Shown one piece after another: positions 1 through 6,466 of a stretch of DNA of 7,383 nt. The position numbers and the translations under genes were made by a program. The notes beneath the pieces are model-generated. The model ran no database searches and was not told the DNA's origin. It worked only from the letters and a program-made list of their open reading frames with translations. Position 1 is the stretch's first letter, and every line of letters starts with the position of its first letter. Source of the DNA: an uncultured Clostridium sp. (GTDB lineage: Bacteria; Bacillota; Clostridia; TANB77; CAG-508); contig CAMEUC010000064.1 in the NCBI GenBank assembly GCA_945937855.1, positions 1-7,383 on the forward strand. Reading direction: 5' to 3'.

Positions 1-635
1 AAAAATTTTTATTTATTTTTACTTTTATTTTTTTATGTTTTATTTTAGTTGGCTGTTCTTCTAATACTACAGTTACAAATAATATAAATAATGATACTGT
101 AAATAATCCTGTAACAAATACCTCTAATTCTACTGATGAAAATATTATTTACCAACCAGAAAAGCTATCTGTAGAGTCCAAAGAAGAAGTTATTAGTTCT
201 TTTTCTACAAATATTTTAGATCAAGACCCTGATAGGCAAACTAATATTAGCCTTACTTGCTCTAGTTTAAATGGAACTACTGTAAAATCTGGTGAAACTT
301 TTTCTTTTTGTGATACTGTTGGAAAAGCTACTGCTGATAGAGGTTACAAGGAAGCTAAAGTGTTTGATGCTGATGGTAATGTAACTATGGGATATGGTGG
401 TGGAAATTGTCAAGTTAGTAGTACTTTATATAATGCAGTATTACAAAATGCTAATTTTGAAATTGTCGAAAGACATCCCCACAGTCATACTGTATATTAT
501 GTTGAGAAAGGTAAAGATGCTGCTGTTGCTTGTGGTAGTGTGGATTTTAAGTTTAAAAATAATAATAGTTATGACATAAGAATTGATGCTTCAACTGATG
601 GAAATCAGGTTACTATTTCTATTGTTAAAATTTAA
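1..635 (+). CDS. VanW-domain lipoprotein, 5' end cut by window edge
   Basis: The open frame enters from the left edge (first full codon at 3) and ends at TAA 633-635; 210 residues are visible. It opens inside a hydrophobic signal segment followed by the lipobox LVGC (lipidated Cys codon at 54-56), so only the start codon and a few residues are missing. An Asn/Thr-rich linker (about residues 19-45) leads to a VanW domain: 'SLNGTTVKSGETFSF', 'GYKEAKVF', the hallmark 'GGGNCQVSSTLYNAVL' (about residues 132-147) and 'ERHPHSHTVYYVEKGKDA'. Known for the family: VanW proteins occur in vancomycin-resistance clusters and widely in clostridia, but their biochemical role is unknown; a cell-surface role is likely. 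No van genes are near it here. It contains no CGG codon and no frame break. It is followed by a 228-bp intergenic stretch. Confidence 0.9.
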   Translation, partial: KFLFIFTFIFLCFILVGCSSNTTVTNNINNDTVNNPVTNTSNSTDENIIYQPEKLSVESKEEVISSFSTNILDQDPDRQTNISLTCSSLNGTTVKSGETFSFCDTVGKATADRGYKEAKVFDADGNVTMGYGGGNCQVSSTLYNAVLQNANFEIVERHPHSHTVYYVEKGKDAAVACGSVDFKFKNNNSYDIRIDASTDGNQVTISIVKI

Positions 636-702
636 TTCTATTTTATTTTTATTTGCATACATTTATATAAATTATATTACTTTTCAAACTTGATGCTTAA
701 CA

Positions 703-811
703 ATCCGCCAAATCTCGTCGGGGTTTGATTTTTCTTTTTTCAGGCTCCCCTAAGTAATTCCTACTCAGATTCTCCTAAAAGAAGAAAAATGAAACCCCTG
801 CGTTTGGCTAC
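703..811 (+). repeat. 109-bp hairpin-forming repeat, copy 1
   Basis: This segment recurs, reverse-complemented, at 6630-6737 with only a handful of differences over its whole length (two single-base indels, an extra A in one run, and three or so substitutions). It is itself an imperfect inverted repeat: GCCAAA (707-712) pairs with TTTGGC (803-808), GGGGTTT (720-726) with AAACCCC (792-798), the T-rich tract after 727 with the A-rich tract around 777-789, and CTAAGTA with TACTCAG near the tip. The transcript would fold into one long hairpin. The size, terminal inverted symmetry and dispersed copies suggest a MITE-like or other intergenic palindromic element. No clear target-site duplication is seen. 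Function unknown. Confidence 0.85.
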
Positions 812-853
812 CTTACTATACTAATTTGAAATGTAATAACTATAAATTTTTGT

Positions 854-858
854 GGAGG
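854..858 (+). promoter_or_regulatory. Ribosome binding site of dacF
   Basis: GGAGG sits five bases before ATG 864. This favours ATG 864 over the in-frame GTG at 852, which would lie upstream of the site and place four extra residues before the signal peptide. Confidence 0.8.
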
Positions 859-863
859 TTGGT

Positions 864-2105
864 ATGCAAAGTAAAAAAAATAAATTTATATGTACCATTA
901 TTACATTACTTGTTTTTTCTTTAATATTGCCTTTTTGCTCATATGCTACCGAAGATACTTCTTATGTTTGGTCTGAACTTTCTAGTCCCATTGTAAGTAC
1001 TTCTTCTGTTCCATCTGTAGGAGAACGGGAATTTTTTATGTCTTACTTGTGGCAGTGCTATTTTGATTGAACAGTCCACTGGTAAGGTCCTTTATGATCA
1101 TAATATTCACGAGCAATTACGTCCTGCCAGTGTTACTAAAATCATGACTGTTCTTCTAATTATGGAGGCTTTAGATAATGGAACTTTAAGCTTAACCGAC
1201 CAAATCCCTTGCAGTGAAAATGCTTCTTCTATGGGTGGCTCTCAGATTTGGCTTGATACTACTGAAACCTTAACTGTAGACGAAATGTTGAAAGCAATTT
1301 GTGTAGTTTCTGCTAATGATTGCTGTGTTGCTATGGCAGAATATTTAGCAGGTTCAGAAGAACTTTTTGTTGAACGAATGAATGCCAAAGCTAAAGAACT
1401 TGGTATGAATGATACTTGTTTTAAAAATTGTCATGGAATTGATGAAGATGGGCATGTAACATCAGCTTATGATATTGCTCTTATGTCTAGAGAACTTTTA
1501 AGTAAACACCCAGAAGTCACCAAATATACTACTATTTATATGGATAGTTTAAGAAATGGCGAATCTTCTTTAGTAAATACTAATAAATTAATTAGAAATT
1601 ACTCTGGCGCTACTGGACTTAAAACTCGGTTCTACATCTCTTGCTCTATTTAATTTATCTGCCTCTGCAACTCGTAATGATTTATCTTTAATTGCTGTAA
1701 TAATGAGAGCAGATACTTCTAAAGTAAGATTTGAAGAAGCTACAAAACTTTTAGATTATGGCTTTAGTAATTTTGAATTTGCAAAATACAGTAATAAAGG
1801 AGATGTCGCCAAAAGTGTAAATATAAATAAAGGAATTACACAAAATGTAAATGTAATTTTTAATCAAGATGCTGGTGCATTAATTCCTAAGGGGCAATCT
1901 TCTAACATTACAACTAATGTAGAGCTTTCAGGTTCTTTTGATGCTCCTATTGAGGAAGGGCAAGTTTTAGGTAAAGTTACATACTCTATTGGAGATGAAA
2001 TTTTGCGGCTATGTAGATTTAGTTGCTGCAAATTCTGTTCCTAAATTAAATCTTGGAAACATGATGGCAAGTGTACTTGATAATTGGATTAGTTTGTTAA
2101 GGTAA
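864..2105 (+). CDS. dacF: D-alanyl-D-alanine carboxypeptidase, read with three +1 shifts at CGG
   Basis: Serine-type D,D-carboxypeptidase (peptidase S11, PBP5/DacF type) that removes the terminal D-Ala from peptidoglycan stem peptides outside the membrane. A signal peptide (about residues 1-31) is followed by the catalytic domain with SVTK (S89, K92), SAN (S149-N151) and KTG (K253-G255), then the C-terminal beta domain; it ends at TAA 2103-2105. Read with one base skipped at 1026, 1627 and 2006 it gives a continuous 412-residue protein, a normal family length. Each skip is at an in-frame CGG; in standard reading the frames stop at 1068-1070, 1651-1653 and 2042-2044, and the first product would be 68 residues. 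Sequence between breaks is well conserved, with no other damage, which argues against simple decay. The alternative is a pseudogene or sequencing errors. DacF rather than another paralogue of the family is a judgement from general similarity. Confidence 0.85.
1026..1029 (+). other. +1 frame change site 1 in dacF (CGGG)
   Basis: Context GAA CGG G. Codon 55 is CGG; skipping C1026 gives GGG AAT TTT TTA TGT CTT ACT TGT GGC AGT, i.e. GNFLCLTCGS, running into the conserved SAILIEQSTGK. Reading CGG as a normal codon stops at TGA 1068-1070. The exact base is less certain here than at the other sites, because an extra T in the six-T run at 1032-1037 would repair the frame equally well. AGGAG at 1019-1023 lies just upstream, but the other sites have no equivalent. 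Confidence 0.65.
1627..1630 (+). other. +1 frame change site 2 in dacF (CGGT, inside catalytic KTG)
   Basis: Context AAA ACT CGG T. Skipping C1627 gives AAA ACT GGT TCT ACA, the K-T-G-S-T of the third catalytic motif of this enzyme family; without the skip the frame stops at TAA 1651-1653. The conserved motif pins the surplus base to 1625-1627. There is no homopolymer here. Confidence 0.8.
2006..2009 (+). other. +1 frame change site 3 in dacF (CGGC)
   Basis: Context TTG CGG C. Skipping C2006 gives GGC TAT GTA GAT TTA GTT GCT, i.e. GYVDLVA, matching the usual end of the family's C-terminal domain, and the frame then runs to TAA 2103-2105. Without the skip it stops at TAA 2042-2044. The surplus base must lie between about 2003 and 2012. 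Confidence 0.75.
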
Positions 2106-2106
2106 G

Positions 2107-2135
2107 AAAAAATCCTACCAATTGGTAGGTTTTTT
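2107..2135. terminator. Bidirectional intrinsic terminator between dacF and tyrS
   Basis: Stem CCTACC/GGTAGG (2114-2119 with 2124-2129) with loop AATT, followed by six T (2130-2135) on the plus strand and preceded by six A (2107-2112), which form the T-run on the minus strand. It lies two bases past the dacF stop and ten bases past the tyrS stop, so it can end both converging transcripts. Confidence 0.9.
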
Positions 2136-2144
2136 CTAGATTAT

Positions 2145-3371
2145 TTATTTTCTTTTTCCTATATAGTAGTTTTTCTTTCCTCTTTTTACTACTATGTATT
2201 CTCCTTCTATAAATTTACTATCATCTATTACAGTTTCTAAATCAGTTGCTTTTTCTCCATTTATAGATATTGCACCTGTTCCTATAAATTCTCTTGCTTC
2301 TCTTTTACTTTTTGCTATTCCCATATTTAATACAAAATCTACTATATTTATATTAGCTTCTACTTCTTTTTTTTCTTCATTTTTAAATAAGTCTTCTATA
2401 TCTTTTTTTGATAAGTCTTGGAATTTATTATTAAATAAGTGTTCTGCTAAGCTTACTGCTTTTTCATATTCTTCTTTTCCATGTAAGAAAGTTATTATTT
2501 CTCTTGCTAAGGCTTTATGTGCCTCTCTTAATTCTGGATGTTCTTTATTCTTTTTATCTAATTCTTCTATTTCTTCCTTTGATAAGAAAGTATAAATTTT
2601 TAAATAATCTATTACCATTGAGTCTTCTACATTTAAGAAAAATTGATATAAAGCATAACTTGATGTTTTTTCTTTATCTAGCCATAATGCATTTCCTTCA
2701 CTTTTCCCAAATTTCTTTCCTTGCGAGTCAGTTACAAGTGGCATTGTAAAACCATATACTTCATCACCTGTTGATTTTCTTATTAAATCTATTCCTGCTG
2801 TAATATTTCCCCATTGGTCTGAACCTGCACATTCTAAGTCCACATTTTTATGTTCATGTAAATATTTAAAGTCTAGCGCTTGTAATATCATATATGAAAA
2901 CTCTGTATATGTAATTCCTGTATCCAATCTTCTTCTAATTATATCTTTATCTAACATATAATTAATATTAAAATATTTTCCATAATCTCTTAGAAAATCC
3001 AATATATTTATATCTTTTATCCAATCGTAATTATTTACAACTTCAAAACCAAATATCTTTTCTACCTGTTTTTTTAGTCCTTCATAATTTTTAAAAACTT
3101 GTTCTTTAGAAATCATTGCTCTTTCTTTTGTAGGTTTTGGATCTCCTATCATTCCTGTACCTCCACCTACTAGTAATATTGGATGATGTCCTGCATCTTT
3201 TAGTCTTTTTGAAATTAAAAAGCTAGATAAATGTCCAATATGTAAACTATCTGCTGTTGGGTCTGTTCCTATATAAAAAGTTAATCCTCCTTTATTTAAT
3301 TTTTCTTCTAGTTCTGGGCTTGATATATCTTTTATAAGTCCTCTCCATTTTAAATCTTCAACTAATGTCAT
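2145..3371 (-). CDS. tyrS: Tyrosyl-tRNA synthetase
   Basis: Class I synthetase charging tRNA-Tyr with tyrosine in the cytoplasm. The 408 residues fit the bacterial TyrRS length. Visible motifs: HIGH at residues 44-47 in 'DPTADSLHIGHL', GSDQWGN at 183-189 (tyrosine/tRNA site region), the KMSKS-type loop KFGKS at 220-224, and a C-terminal S4 RNA-binding domain (about 340-405). The chosen start is ATG 3371, preceded by GGAGGT (3381-3386) at nine bases; an in-frame ATG 33 bases upstream lies inside cpsB and before the ribosome site. It starts seven bases after the cpsB stop, so it is co-transcribed as the last gene of the cps operon. No tyrosine T-box leader is seen directly in front, and none would be expected within an operon. 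The frame is intact and contains no CGG at all. Confidence 0.96.
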   Translation of the reverse strand: MTLVEDLKWRGLIKDISSPELEEKLNKGGLTFYIGTDPTADSLHIGHLSSFLISKRLKDAGHHPILLVGGGTGMIGDPKPTKERAMISKEQVFKNYEGLKKQVEKIFGFEVVNNYDWIKDINILDFLRDYGKYFNINYMLDKDIIRRRLDTGITYTEFSYMILQALDFKYLHEHKNVDLECAGSDQWGNITAGIDLIRKSTGDEVYGFTMPLVTDSQGKKFGKSEGNALWLDKEKTSSYALYQFFLNVEDSMVIDYLKIYTFLSKEEIEELDKKNKEHPELREAHKALAREIITFLHGKEEYEKAVSLAEHLFNNKFQDLSKKDIEDLFKNEEKKEVEANINIVDFVLNMGIAKSKREAREFIGTGAISINGEKATDLETVIDDSKFIEGEYIVVKRGKKNYYIGKRK

Positions 3372-3378
3372 GTATTTG

Positions 3379-4108
3379 TTACCTCCTAAACTCCAAGTTT
3401 TCATTGCATAGAATTTTTCTTGGATTTTTCTCTGTTATTTCATATAATTTTTCTTCAGATATAACTTTTGTTAATTTCTTTATGATTTGTGGCATTATAG
3501 TATATATAGTTCCTTGTTTGTGTGTATCTGTTCCTAAAAAAGAAATTAAATTTAATTTAAATAATTTTTTAACTGTTTTTTTAGCTTCTTTTCCATATAT
3601 ATCTACTATACTTCCGAAATTTGATTGTAGTAAACATCCTTTTTCTACCCACTGTTTTGCATATTCAATATCTTCTTGTACAAATCTGTATCTTTCCGGA
3701 TGTGCAATAATTACTTGGTATCCCATATTTTGCATTAGAAATAGCACTTCATCTATATATCTAGGTACACTATTCATAGGAAATTCTACTAGAATGTACT
3801 TGCTATTGGCTAAACTTATGATTTCCCCTTCTTTTATAAGATCTCCTATTTCTTCTGATATGTATACTTCCATACCTTGATGTAAATTAACACTTATTTG
3901 TTTTTCTTCAACAATTTTTTGCAAAAACTCTTTTAGCAAGCATATATCTCTTCCAGAATTTTCATAGTAACCAGTTATATAGTGAGGAGTCAAAATAATA
4001 TCTGTAAACCCGAGCTTCTTTTGCTTCTTTTATTAAATTAAAAGTTTCTTCTACACTTTCTGCTCCATCATCTATGCTAGGAATAATATGTGTATGAATA
4101 TCTATCAT
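3379..4108 (-). CDS. cpsB: CpsB/YwqE-type protein-tyrosine phosphatase, read with one +1 shift at CGG
   Basis: Manganese-dependent PHP-fold phosphatase that dephosphorylates the partner tyrosine kinase (CpsD type) in capsule/exopolysaccharide systems. Start ATG 4108-4106 has AGGAGA (4114-4119) five bases upstream and lies nine bases after the cpsD stop. Skipping C4012 gives 242 residues, the usual family length. Metal-ligand motifs: HTH (H5, H7), TPHY (H42), GMEVY (E80), AHPER (H136) and GTDTH (D194, H196). The N-terminal 'MIDIHTHIIPSIDDGAESVEE' part is in the zero frame and all the rest in +1; without the shift translation stops at TGA 3964-3962 after 48 residues, before H42. Apart from this site the sequence is undamaged. 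A plain ORF caller would start it late, at codon 40, and lose the HxH motif. Naming after streptococcal Cps is by family. Confidence 0.9.
4009..4012 (-). other. +1 frame change site in cpsB (CGGG)
   Basis: Sense context GAA GCT CGG G (CGG at 4012-4010, codon 33). Skipping the C gives GCT GGG TTT ACA GAT ATT, i.e. the family-conserved A-G-F-T-D-I leading to the TPHY metal motif. There is no homopolymer beyond GGG and no Shine-Dalgarno-like stretch nearby. It is the same type of site as the three in dacF but in an independently transcribed gene on the other strand. Confidence 0.8.
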
Positions 4109-4117
4109 ATTTTTCTC

Positions 4118-4984
4118 CTATTTTTTTAAATATTTATTTAATTCATCTATTATTGCTTGTGTTTTTTCACTAGAAATATTTTCATCTTTTTCAAATACAT
4201 AATCTGATTTTCTTGTATTTTTTTCCTTTTCTGAGTAATCATTTCCCCTCATTCTGTTGCTTGTATTTCCCTTTGCTTCCACAGGTTTATTAGTACTACT
4301 ATAATAGTAAGTACTCATATATTTTTTCGCATTTACTGGAATTTTATTAAGAATAATTCCTACAATTTGTCCACCAACATTTTCTATATCTTTTTTCACT
4401 TTTTCTAAATTATCTTTTTTTGTACTATTATGTTCTGTAACTATTACTGTTGAATCCACTAATCTTGAAATTATTAAAGCATCTGTTACTAGTAAGCTTG
4501 GTGTACCATCAAAAATTATAAAATCAAATACTTCTTTTAATTTTTCGATCATATTAATAGTTATTTCTGAAGCTAATAATTCAGATGGATTTGGTGGAAC
4601 ATTTCCTGCTGGTATTAAATATAAATTTTGTATTTCAGTAGCTTTAACATATTTTAATACATCTAAATTTTCATTTCTGCCCATTTCATCTATTCCAGAT
4701 AAGAAATTAGATAATCCCAATCTATTTTCAACATTAAACATTGTATGTTGTCTACCTTTTCTCATGTCTGCATCTATAATTAAAACTTTTTTCCCTGCCT
4801 GTGCAAATGTTATTGCTAAATTTGCTGCGACCCAGCTTTTACCTTCTCCTGGCATTGTTGATGTTACTAAAAGTGTTTTTAAAGATTTTTTTGAATTCAT
4901 AAATTGTATATTAGTTCTTAGTGTTCTAAAAACTTCCGCTATTGGTGACTTAGGAGTTCTTTGCGCTATTAATTCTCTTTTCAT
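4118..4984 (-). CDS. cpsD: CpsD-type bacterial tyrosine kinase (BY-kinase)
   Basis: P-loop cytoplasmic tyrosine autokinase that works with a Wzz-type membrane adaptor to control polysaccharide polymerisation or export. The 288 residues carry Walker A TMPGEGKS (43-50), Walker A' VLIIDADMR (67-75) and Walker B FIIFD (155-159), followed by G-T-P where D-x-P-P is more usual. A tyrosine cluster at 222-228 (Y222, Y226-228) may be phosphorylated; in this protein it is followed by a charged tail of about 60 residues, so it is not at the extreme C terminus as in classic CpsD. ATG 4984 overlaps the cpsC stop by one base (TAATG), and GGAGGT sits just upstream inside cpsC, so translation is coupled. A ParA/MinD-type protein is excluded by the cps context and the Walker A' type. 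Confidence 0.93.
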   Translation of the reverse strand: MKRELIAQRTPKSPIAEVFRTLRTNIQFMNSKKSLKTLLVTSTMPGEGKSWVAANLAITFAQAGKKVLIIDADMRKGRQHTMFNVENRLGLSNFLSGIDEMGRNENLDVLKYVKATEIQNLYLIPAGNVPPNPSELLASEITINMIEKLKEVFDFIIFDGTPSLLVTDALIISRLVDSTVIVTEHNSTKKDNLEKVKKDIENVGGQIVGIILNKIPVNAKKYMSTYYYSSTNKPVEAKGNTSNRMRGNDYSEKEKNTRKSDYVFEKDENISSEKTQAIIDELNKYLKK

Positions 4985-5688
4985 TATCTTTTACCTCCTT
5001 TTACTTCTGTATCATAATCTGGTATAGATGCTAATACCTTTAATCCTGTTATTTTTTCAATATCTGCTTCTGTTTTTACAGTATTATCTAACATATTTAC
5101 AAGTAATACATATCCACATGCTACTACTATTCCTATGAATGTAAAAATAACTATATCTTTTGTATGATTTACATTACTTGGTATTTCACTTACTTCCGCT
5201 TTATCTACAACATAAACATTATTTATTTTATATATATCGGCAATTTTTTCGCTAAATACTTCTGCTATTTTATTTGCAATTATCTCTGCATAATTTGGAT
5301 TTTCATTAGTTACTGATATTTTTATCATTTCTGTATCGGTTACCGCACTAACTTTTATACTGTTTTTTAGGCTCTCTTCATTTAAATTTTGTATATTCAA
5401 GTTGTCAATTACTTCTCTTAATACAGCATTACTTTTTATAAGTTCACTGTATGTAGATACAAGCTTCGAATTTAATGTTAAATCCGTTTGAGTTATTGAG
5501 GTATTGTCTTCAGAATTGTTATTTGTTACTTGTGTTAATAACAGTGTAGTATACGATGTATATTTTGGTTTTAAAATAGCATACGAATATACTGCACCTA
5601 CTACTATACAAATAAGTATTATAAGGACAATCTCTAATTTCCTTTCCCAAAAAATATTAAATAGTTCTTTTAAATCCAGTTCCTCCAT
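4984..5688 (-). CDS. cpsC: CpsC/Wzz-type polysaccharide chain-length and kinase-adaptor protein
   Basis: Membrane adaptor that activates the CpsD kinase and regulates polysaccharide chain length. The 234 residues show the Wzz layout: short cytoplasmic N terminus 'LDLKELFNIFWERK', first membrane helix (about 18-40), an extracytoplasmic part (about 41-175), second helix (about 178-202), and a cytoplasmic C terminus ending 'GLKVLASIPDYD', typical for adaptors separate from their kinase. ATG 5688 is preceded by an AAGGAAGGAAG stretch (5694-5704 region) as a modest ribosome site. It is the first gene of the operon and follows the promoter at 5723-5752. No glycosyltransferase, flippase or polymerase gene is in the window. 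CGG occurs only out of frame here (GCG GAA, GCG GTA, ACG GAT) and the frame is intact. Confidence 0.92.
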   Translation of the reverse strand: MEELDLKELFNIFWERKLEIVLIILICIVVGAVYSYAILKPKYTSYTTLLLTQVTNNNSEDNTSITQTDLTLNSKLVSTYSELIKSNAVLREVIDNLNIQNLNEESLKNSIKVSAVTDTEMIKISVTNENPNYAEIIANKIAEVFSEKIADIYKINNVYVVDKAEVSEIPSNVNHTKDIVIFTFIGIVVACGYVLLVNMLDNTVKTEADIEKITGLKVLASIPDYDTEVKGGKR

Positions 5689-5722
5689 TTTTTACTTCCT
5701 TCCTTGGTAAATTTACTAAGTT

Positions 5723-5752
5723 ATTATATATGTTTTTATATACTTTTTTCAA
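5723..5752 (-). promoter_or_regulatory. Sigma-A type promoter of the cpsCDB-tyrS operon
   Basis: On the minus strand TTGAAA (5752-5747) and TATAAT (5728-5723, a perfect consensus) are separated by 18 bases. The -10 lies 34 bases before the cpsC ATG. The 104-bp gap between the sortase stop and cpsC holds nothing else recognisable and no clear terminator, so read-through from the sortase gene is possible. Confidence 0.75.
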
Positions 5753-5792
5753 TAGATTTTTATAAAATTTTGTATAAATTATTTATCTTTCA

Positions 5793-6401
5793 TTAGTCAT
5801 ATATTTCTGTTGCTTTTACAATCAACCTTTTTATTGCTCCTGTCGTGCACGTAATTAATGTAATTTTTCTTTCCCCATATGTTTCTTGACTTAAACACTC
5901 CACCTCATTTGGGTATACTTTGTATATATCATAAACTATATATTCTACTTTTTGCCCATACATGTTTGTTAGTGTTATTGTGTCGTTTATTTCTAGTTTT
6001 TTTAAATTTCCAAACATATTGGTTTTATTGTAGTTATGTCCCAATATACAAAAATTTCCTGCTTTGTTTATATTTGGCCCACATAGTTTTGTTACTGATT
6101 TATTTAAAGTATTCTCATTTGTTTCTTCCAATATATATGTACTTAAATTTATTTTTGGGATTTCTAATTTTCCGATTATTTCATATCCATCTATATCTGT
6201 TGGAAGAACTTTTTGTGGTATTATTTTTTTAGGTGCTATATTCTCATTTGTAACTGTTTTTTCTACAGTTTCTATACTGGTTACTACAGTTTGGTTTTTT
6301 AAGTTTTTCTTATATATTAAAGACCATATAAAAAAAATAATTGCAATTAATAATATTGATATAACAATACTATTTTTAATTACAATTATTTTATCTTTCA
6401 A
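5793..6401 (-). CDS. Sortase, class D-like, with TTG start
   Basis: Membrane-bound cysteine transpeptidase that cleaves a sorting signal and attaches the protein to the cell wall. From TTG 6401-6399 the protein has 202 residues: an N-terminal membrane helix (about 10-29), a linker, and a sortase domain (about 70-200) with H122 in LGHNY, C185 in TLITC and R192. The TTG is supported by AAGGTGA (6413-6407) five bases upstream. The frame stays open to ATG 6653, but those 84 extra residues come from the GC-rich palindrome and the repeat, would precede the membrane anchor, and include three in-frame CGG codons; they are taken as not translated. The TLxTC motif and length suggest class D. A likely substrate gene lies upstream on the same strand (6818-7383). 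The frame is intact with only an out-of-frame CGG (ATC GGA). Confidence 0.9.
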   Translation of the reverse strand: MKDKIIVIKNSIVISILLIAIIFFIWSLIYKKNLKNQTVVTSIETVEKTVTNENIAPKKIIPQKVLPTDIDGYEIIGKLEIPKINLSTYILEETNENTLNKSVTKLCGPNINKAGNFCILGHNYNKTNMFGNLKKLEINDTITLTNMYGQKVEYIVYDIYKVYPNEVECLSQETYGERKITLITCTTGAIKRLIVKATEIYD

Positions 6402-6406
6402 AGCAA

Positions 6407-6413
6407 TCACCTT
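6407..6413 (-). promoter_or_regulatory. Ribosome binding site deciding the sortase TTG start
   Basis: AAGGTGA on the minus strand, five bases before TTG 6401-6399. It is the only good ribosome site in front of the sortase domain and its membrane helix. Confidence 0.75.
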
Positions 6414-6466
6414 AAAATCAATTTCAATAAAATAATAATTTGTATGATTTTTTATAATCCGCTCCC

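Larger units (their letters stand above)
636..863. other. Intergenic region between vanW-type gene and dacF
   Basis: No gene is seen here. It holds an AT-rich 3' flank of the lipoprotein gene (636-702), the 109-bp hairpin-forming repeat (703-811) and a 52-bp leader of dacF. TATACT at 817-822 and TATAAA at 841-846 resemble -10 boxes, but neither has a convincing -35 at the right distance, so no promoter is called. No ordinary GC-stem plus T-run terminator follows the lipoprotein gene; the repeat hairpin could serve that role, which is inference. Confidence 0.6.

Noticed and set aside
703..811. CRISPR or tandem repeat unit
   Set aside because: Only two distant inverted copies, with no regular spacing or spacers.
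812..863. Promoter for dacF at TATACT 817-822 or TATAAA 841-846
   Set aside because: No acceptable -35 box at 16-18 bases for either; the AT-rich background makes -10-like hexamers common.
1991..2012. Classical prfB-like recoding with an upstream Shine-Dalgarno element
   Set aside because: GGAGAT precedes site 3 and AGGAG precedes site 1, but at different distances, and sites 2 and 4 have none. No stop codon is at the shift point.
864..2105. dacF as an ordinary pseudogene with three random frameshifts
   Set aside because: There are no in-frame stops or deletions between the breaks, all catalytic motifs remain, all three breaks have the same sign and the same CGG context, and cpsB shows the same event. 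Not fully excluded without genome-wide data.
2194..2749. Plus-strand open frames across tyrS and similar ones across the cps, sortase and surface-protein genes
   Set aside because: They are antisense shadows of well-supported minus-strand genes, with low-complexity hydrophobic translations and no ribosome sites.
3372..3404. Upstream ATG at 3404 as the tyrS start
   Set aside because: It lies inside cpsB upstream of the ribosome site GGAGGT; ATG 3371 is well placed and matches the usual TyrRS N terminus.
1026..4012. Sequencing or assembly errors
   Set aside because: Three of the four sites are not in homopolymers, all are a surplus base at CGG, and genes without in-frame CGG (vanW-type, tyrS, cpsC, cpsD, sortase, surface protein) are error-free. 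Site 1 alone could be a six-T run error.
1026..4012. CGG reassigned to another amino acid (Trp or Gln, as known in some Firmicutes)
   Set aside because: A simple reassignment would keep the frame; here the frame has to change by one base at each CGG.
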